Positions 38,169-42,509 of a stretch of 42,509 nucleotides of DNA are shown in pieces; the stretch's first letter is position 1, and each line of letters begins with the position of its first letter. A program made the translations under genes and the position numbers. Origin of the DNA: Lachnospiraceae bacterium. Lineage in GTDB: Bacteria; Bacillota; Clostridia; Lachnospirales; Lachnospiraceae. The notes under the pieces were generated by a model that was given only the letters and a program-made list of their open reading frames with translations, had not been told where the DNA came from and did not search any database. The stretch spans positions 1 to 42,509 of the forward strand of contig JAJQGP010000046.1 of assembly GCA_021200475.1 (NCBI GenBank). The letters are read 5' to 3'.

Positions 38169-41078
38169 TTATCTCTCATTTTTTCTTCTGCGGATAAATA
38201 CCACCAGCAGAATGACAAAGATCAGGCATGCTACAATCGCCACCGCCGCTACGGTAAAGAGTGGAGTCGAATCGCCCGTTTCAACGGATTCAAGCGAAGT
38301 CACAATATTAAATGTGACTGAGGTTGTGGAGGTCGTACCATCCGCCATCCAGGAGCTTCCGTCATATACCTGTCTTGCAAAAGTCACATTCAGTGTATAT
38401 TCCCCGGTCGACTTGATCGACATCGATGTCTCATACGGAGAGGAAGACCAGGTATTAGAAACATTGCCGATCGAATATCCGGTCGGTACAAAGCGAATGT
38501 CGCCCGGATTCGGATTGGTATTGGACATGCCGGCTCCCACCGGTGTAAAGGTCAGCTTCTCATTCGCTACATAGGACCCGCCCGACGTAATACCGCTGAT
38601 ATAATTATCCGATGCGGTCGGTCCATCCTCATAAGAAGCTGAAACAGTCACATCACTGGCTGGCATTGTAAAGGTGGTCGTTGCTCTGGATGCGTCCGCG
38701 AATGTTACATTACCGCTTGTCGCTGTCCATGTACTGAATTCCATACCGCTCGCAGGATAATTCGAAGTAATGGTAACTGTGTCGCCATAGTAATAATAGC
38801 TCTGGCTGCTGCTGCCGTTTTCGACTGTAACCGCATACTGCACCTGCTTATAAACTGCCGTCAGAGTCACATCCGCAGCCGGCATTGTGAACGTCGTCAC
38901 AGAAGCGGATGCGTCTGTAAGAGTCACATTCTGCGTATCTACCGTCCAGTAATCAAACGCATAACCCGCAGCCGGCTCAGCAGCTGTGATCGTAATCACA
39001 GTACCCGCAACGCTCTCCGTATAGTCAGCAGTGCCATTTGTGAGGGTAATACTGTACGACACCCCCGTATAATTTGCCACAAAGGTCATATTCTCTGTAA
39101 CGGTCACTGTAACCGTGGAGGAAGCCGCATCCTTGCCAAGGTCATACGTGCCGTCATTGACAGTCCAGCCGGAGAATTCCTCTCCGTTCGCACTCGCATT
39201 TGCTGTCACAGTCACCTGTGTGCCTTCCTCATAGGAATGCTCGGTGTAAGAACCGTCCAGCAGACCATTGGAAACCTTCACTGTATAAGTATTCGGAAGG
39301 CTTACATAAACCGCCGTAACTTCCACGTCGCCATCCGGCATCGTAAAGGTCGTCGTCGCTGAAGTCTCATTTGCGAACGTCACCGCCGTCGAACCGGTAC
39401 TCGACCAGTGATCAAACTCCATCCCATCCGGCGCCGTCTCAGCGGCAATGCTCACAGTACTGCCATACTCAAACGCACCGGTCGTCGCTCCTGAACCAGT
39501 CGTACCACTGACTACCGTCACTGTATGGGTAGCCACATCAAAGATCGAAGAGAGAGAAACCTCTCCTGCCGGCATCGTGAACGTCCATGTCCCATCGCCG
39601 ACTGCGCTCAGGGTAATCGCCGCATCGTTCGTAATCATCCAGCTGGAAAATACCGTCCCTGTGGAAGCTGCCGGCTGCGCGACTGTCACCGTGTCGCCAG
39701 CCGCGTAATTGCCAACGAGTGTTCCATCCACCGTCACCGCATAAGTCAACGCCGGTGTCTCTGTCTGCGTCTCGGACTCTGTCGCCGTCGTCTCGGACTC
39801 CGTCGCGGTCGTTTCAGAAACGGTCGTTTCATCGGTCACGTCAATCACCACAATCTCATCCGAAGCATCAGCCGTATCCGCTGTCGCAGCTGTCTCTGTC
39901 GCCGCTATTGCATAGCTGCCCAGGATCGTCACGTCCGCTGAGGGCATCATAAAAGTGATCGTCTGCTGCGTCAGGTCATCTAACGCCACATTCAGGGACG
40001 CCACATACCAGGATGAAAAGGTATAGCCGTCCAGCTCCTCCGCAGTCAGCGTAACCGTATCGCCTTCCGCATAAGTATAAGTTTCTGTTTTCGCGTAATC
40101 ATCCGCGCCTGTATCATAATTCACTGTCAGAGTCAGATAATTGATCTCTGCTGCGGCAACCGCATCCTCACCGATCACTACCACCTCTGCGGAAGCCGCA
40201 GAAGTATCCGCTGACGAATCGGAACTGCCTGCATCTGCAGTTGTATCTGACGAATCGACAACCGTCACGTCGGAGCTGTCCGTTGTCGTTGTGTCAGCTG
40301 CTGCGTCGGCATCCGTTTCCACATTCTCATCGGCGGCAGCTGTGCCATCCTCAGCGGCTGCGTCAGCGTCTTCGCTGCCATCCTCCGCATTTTCTTCCGT
40401 CGCCTCGGTGTCTTCCGCAGTGCTCTCCTGATAGGTCGCAGTAACCGTAAGCTTCGTACCAGGCATGGTGATAGTTGTCTCCGCACTGGACGGATCCGCA
40501 ATCACCACATCGTCCTCCGAGTCGATCACCCATTCCGCGAACACATATCCCTCATCCGGCTCCGCTGCCGTAATCGTCACCGTCTCGCCGCTCTGATAAT
40601 ACGCAACATCCTTCTCCGGATCCTCTTCCGTCATCGAGGCTTTCTCTTCATCCGTGAGCGTATAATGATTCCCTGTCGTCGCCCCCTGATCCGATGTCCA
40701 CGCGGACACGGATGTGCCATCAGCCACAGTCAGCACATAACCGGCCGGGGTCAGCTGGATCGAGGCGGGAGAAGTAACGGAACCATCTTCCGCAACCACA
40801 GCCTCCGTATAAGTTACCAGATAAGCCGTGTCCTTGTCGGAAGAATTTGTCCAGGTGCCATTCTCCGCACTGAATGTTCCCTCTTCCGTCGTAATCGTAA
40901 TCACCGTACCATCCGCAATCCCTGTCAGGCTGTCGCCCGGGAAGAGCACGGTCTTCTGCTCACTCGTGCTCACTGCGGAGGCTTCATAAGAAGTCGCTGC
41001 CATCACCTGTGCCGCCGGAACACACCCCATCACGCAGCAAAGCAGCAGGCTCAGAATCTTTCTCTGCATTTTTTTCAT
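38169..41078 (-). CDS. surface protein with seven InlB-B-like repeats and a C-terminal anchor
   Basis: 969 residues. A signal peptide (MKKMQRKILSLLLCCVMGC...AQVMAA) leads to about seven divergent InlB B-repeats of 70-80 residues. Each has the pattern Y-[AST]-V-T-V-x-N-G, YxxGDTVTITA, GYxFxxW and TTTFTMPxxDVTVTAxY. A low-complexity acidic Asp/Thr/Ala stretch (about 220-310) separates repeats one and two, and a short repeated TATESET-type linker separates two and three. A last domain without repeats precedes VETGDSTP, then a membrane helix and RRRKNER. That order resembles sortase substrates of the TGD type, though no exact LPXTG is present; a simple membrane anchor is possible. Own promoter and terminator. 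AGGTAGGGGG precedes ATG. Likely adhesin or scaffold (inference). Confidence 0.88.
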   Translation of the reverse strand: MKKMQRKILSLLLCCVMGCVPAAQVMAATSYEASAVSTSEQKTVLFPGDSLTGIADGTVITITTEEGTFSAENGTWTNSSDKDTAYLVTYTEAVVAEDGSVTSPASIQLTPAGYVLTVADGTSVSAWTSDQGATTGNHYTLTDEEKASMTEEDPEKDVAYYQSGETVTITAAEPDEGYVFAEWVIDSEDDVVIADPSSAETTITMPGTKLTVTATYQESTAEDTEATEENAEDGSEDADAAAEDGTAAADENVETDADAAADTTTTDSSDVTVVDSSDTTADAGSSDSSADTSAASAEVVVIGEDAVAAAEINYLTLTVNYDTGADDYAKTETYTYAEGDTVTLTAEELDGYTFSSWYVASLNVALDDLTQQTITFMMPSADVTILGSYAIAATETAATADTADASDEIVVIDVTDETTVSETTATESETTATESETQTETPALTYAVTVDGTLVGNYAAGDTVTVAQPAASTGTVFSSWMITNDAAITLSAVGDGTWTFTMPAGEVSLSSIFDVATHTVTVVSGTTGSGATTGAFEYGSTVSIAAETAPDGMEFDHWSSTGSTAVTFANETSATTTFTMPDGDVEVTAVYVSLPNTYTVKVSNGLLDGSYTEHSYEEGTQVTVTANASANGEEFSGWTVNDGTYDLGKDAASSTVTVTVTENMTFVANYTGVSYSITLTNGTADYTESVAGTVITITAAEPAAGYAFDYWTVDTQNVTLTDASASVTTFTMPAADVTLTAVYKQVQYAVTVENGSSSQSYYYYGDTVTITSNYPASGMEFSTWTATSGNVTFADASRATTTFTMPASDVTVSASYEDGPTASDNYISGITSGGSYVANEKLTFTPVGAGMSNTNPNPGDIRFVPTGYSIGNVSNTWSSSPYETSMSIKSTGEYTLNVTFARQVYDGSSWMADGTTSTTSVTFNIVTSLESVETGDSTPLFTVAAVAIVACLIFVILLVVFIRRRKNER

Positions 41079-41139
41079 AGTATACCCCCTACCTTTCGTC
41101 TCATTTCATGCAAATGGATTCAGCATTTGAGATACTGCG

Positions 41140-41145
41140 ATTATA
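41140..41145 (-). promoter_or_regulatory. extended -10 promoter of the surface-protein gene
   Basis: On the minus strand TGCTATAAT, a perfect extended -10, about 60 nt before the start codon. The -35 (TTTGTT) is weak. Confidence 0.55.
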
Positions 41146-41207
41146 GCATAGCGGTCTGGAAAACAAATGATGGTTTTTCTGTGATTTTCTTAAGAAATGG
41201 TTAAAAT

Positions 41208-41590
41208 GTAAGTGGGACGATAAGCCGGGTTCTGTCGTGGGTGATCATCTATCCAGGCCTGTCGTTGCCGACAGGCTCGAGCGACCTACCTGAGGCTGAC
41301 GGGCCGTCTGCTCCCTGTCCCGGACACGCCGGAAAACAGGGATTTCGCCTCGTTGCGGTCTTGCTTCGGATGGGGTTTACATATGCCGTCTCTGTTGCCA
41401 GATACGCGGTAGTCTCTTGCACTGCCCTTCCACCCTTACCGGCCCGAAGGCCGGCGGTTCATTTCTGTTGCACTGTCCCTGGAGTCGCCTCCGCCGGACG
41501 TTATCCGGCATCCCTGCCCTGTGAAGCCCGGACTTTCCTCGTCTGGTGTCTTTCAACTTCTGCCAGCCGCGATCACCTGTCCCACTTACG
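41208..41590 (-). ncRNA. rnpB: RNase P RNA, bacterial type A
   Basis: About 383 nt. It is the catalytic RNA that trims the 5' leader of precursor tRNAs. The ends pair as the P1 helix: GTAAGTGGGAC at both 5' and 3' edges in inverted form (41579-41589 and 41208-41218). The universally conserved P4 strand GAGGAAAGTCCGGGC is at 41540-41526. The 3' conserved box ACAGAACCCGGCTTAT is at 41235-41220. Further agreement: AACAGAAATGAACCGCC, GGTAAGGGTGGAAGGGC, GTGCAAGAGACTACCGC. Exact ends are set by the P1 helix. Promoter just upstream; the surface-protein gene follows downstream. Confidence 0.95.
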
Positions 41591-41596
41591 TGGCGT

Positions 41597-41625
41597 ATTC
41601 TATCACATTCTTTCTTTTTTGGCAA
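41597..41625 (-). promoter_or_regulatory. sigma-A promoter of rnpB
   Basis: On the minus strand TTGCCA (41625-41620), 17 nt, TAGAAT (41602-41597), placing the start a few bases before the P1 helix. Confidence 0.75.
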
Positions 41626-41679
41626 CCGCCCGGAGCGGCATCGAACGGCTGCCACCTGCGACCTGTTATTCTAAGTAAC

Positions 41680-42509
41680 TCACTTTTCAAAACACCCGCC
41701 CCCGATAAATTCGCGAATTAACGAATTGTTCGGGATCGCATCGCCTGGAATCGGCAGAAAATAATCCAGAAATTTCAGCAGACGCTTGGCCTCCTCGTAC
41801 TCTGGCTCCTCTGGCCGGATGGAAAAGAGAAGCGGTTCCGCGTACTGCTTCAGCACAGCGAGCTCATAAATCAGCGTAGAATTAAAAATATAATCCGCGG
41901 ATTCCTGGAAGGGAAAGATATAATTCGCCTCTCCGCGCCGCACGGACGGCCACATGGCAATCGTCCCCCGCGCATCGGTACCGCGCATACGGGCGTCGCG
42001 CACCATCCGGCGAAGAAGCCGGCCATCCGTCGTCGGGATGCGGTTGTGCTCGTCAATGTTCAGCTGCGTGAGGGCGCTGATGTAGATCTTTACCTTATGC
42101 TCCGCATCCAGACGCCAGGTCAGCTGATCGTTCAGACAGTGAATCCCTTCGATAATCAGGATGTCCTGTTCTCCCAGCTTTGTAAAATTTCCTTTGTACT
42201 CACGCCGTCCGGTCTTGAAATTAAACATCGGAAGCTCTACGCGCTCTCCCTGAAGGAGCGCCAGCATATCTTCATTCAGCTTTTCCACATCAATGGCTTC
42301 CAGGCATTCGTAGTTCGGTTTCCCATCCGCGTCGATGGGCGTGCGTTCCCGATCAACAAAGTAATTGTCCGCCTCGATCGGATGCGGCTTCAGGCCATGT
42401 ACGGACAGCTGCGTGGAGAGACGATGGGAAAAGGTCGTTTTCCCGGAAGAGGATGGACCCGCAATCAGAATCACCCGCTTTTCAGGCGACGCAGCAATCT
42501 GAGCCGCCA
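41680..42509 (-). CDS. nucleoside kinase of the uridine kinase family, 5' part outside the window
   Basis: At least 276 residues are visible; the frame is open to the window edge, so the start lies outside. The phosphoribulokinase/uridine kinase fold is clear: P-loop LIAGPSSSGKTTFSHRL, base/ribose-binding EADNYFVDRERTP, DILIIEGIHCL (Walker B-like), RLLRRMVRDARMRG (lid). In Clostridia this domain is usually the C-terminal half of a roughly 550-residue protein whose first half resembles threonyl-tRNA synthetase TGS and editing domains; the upstream residues AAQIAASPEKRVILIAG fit that junction. It phosphorylates a nucleoside, presumably uridine/cytidine, with ATP or GTP. An internal GTG at 42474 without a ribosome binding site is not the likely start. 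Confidence 0.88.
   Translation of the reverse strand, partial: AAQIAASPEKRVILIAGPSSSGKTTFSHRLSTQLSVHGLKPHPIEADNYFVDRERTPIDADGKPNYECLEAIDVEKLNEDMLALLQGERVELPMFNFKTGRREYKGNFTKLGEQDILIIEGIHCLNDQLTWRLDAEHKVKIYISALTQLNIDEHNRIPTTDGRLLRRMVRDARMRGTDARGTIAMWPSVRRGEANYIFPFQESADYIFNSTLIYELAVLKQYAEPLLFSIRPEEPEYEEAKRLLKFLDYFLPIPGDAIPNNSLIREFIGGGCFEK

Noticed and set aside
38600-40100. CRISPR-like regular repetition
   Set aside because: The periodicity is about 230 nt, diverged, and encodes protein repeats of the surface protein; no short exact repeats with spacers.

Overview
The window reads as chromosomal DNA of a spore-forming, low-to-mid GC member of the Clostridia, most likely a gut Lachnospiraceae (inference). 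The reasons are strong AGGAGG-type ribosome binding sites, spoVAA/spoVAB genes with a forespore-type promoter, a single-chain glycyl-tRNA synthetase in an era-recO-glyQS order, a DUF2325-DUF3793-flavodoxin cluster, a giant BadF-type activase, and an RNase P RNA gene. No integrase, transposase, phage gene, CRISPR array, tRNA or rRNA is visible.

Layout: 1-390 cold-shock gene cspA. 566-1943 (-) an operon DUF2325, DUF3793, flavodoxin with a sigma-A promoter and a 16-bp palindrome at the start site, probably metal-responsive. 2206-4548 a large PRiA4_ORF3-domain protein of unknown job. 4788-5309 cyclophilin, bracketed by inverted copies of an intergenic repeat. 5509-7827 (-) an aldose-1-epimerase-like enzyme and a secreted LprI-like protein. 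8439-10181 an ammonium channel fused to its own PII regulator. 10445-16200 (-) DegV lipid-binding protein and a 1556-residue 2-hydroxyacyl-CoA dehydratase activase homologue. 16509-17828 CNNM/CBS/CorC membrane protein. 17907-20805 (-) TrkH and TrkA potassium uptake. 20884-22101 (-) PLP aminotransferase. 22336-23660 (-) spoVAB and a frameshifted spoVAA. 23914-29468 (-) a carbohydrate ABC importer (ATPase, two permeases, binding lipoprotein) ending in deoC. 29749-37880 (-) a housekeeping run: DUF1461 membrane protein, M16 protease, era, recO, a lipoprotein, glyQS. 38169-41078 (-) a wall or membrane-anchored surface protein with seven InlB-B-like repeats. 41208-41590 (-) rnpB. 41680 to the end (-) a uridine-kinase-family nucleoside kinase, cut by the window edge.

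The most unusual layer lies between and inside the genes. At least four families of small palindromic repeats (about 60-130 bp) occupy the intergenic gaps, with compensatory changes in their stems. A 24-25 codon element of similar style sits twice, in frame, inside the BadF-family gene. Conserved housekeeping proteins (Era, the M16 protease, the BadF protein) carry hydrophilic insertions that family members usually lack, while RecO lacks its usual zinc ribbon. SpoVAA is split by frameshifts, one of them exactly at a U UUU UUG slippery heptamer. The best candidate for something undescribed is this palindromic-element population and its apparent ability to enter reading frames; no obviously new defence or enzymatic system is seen.
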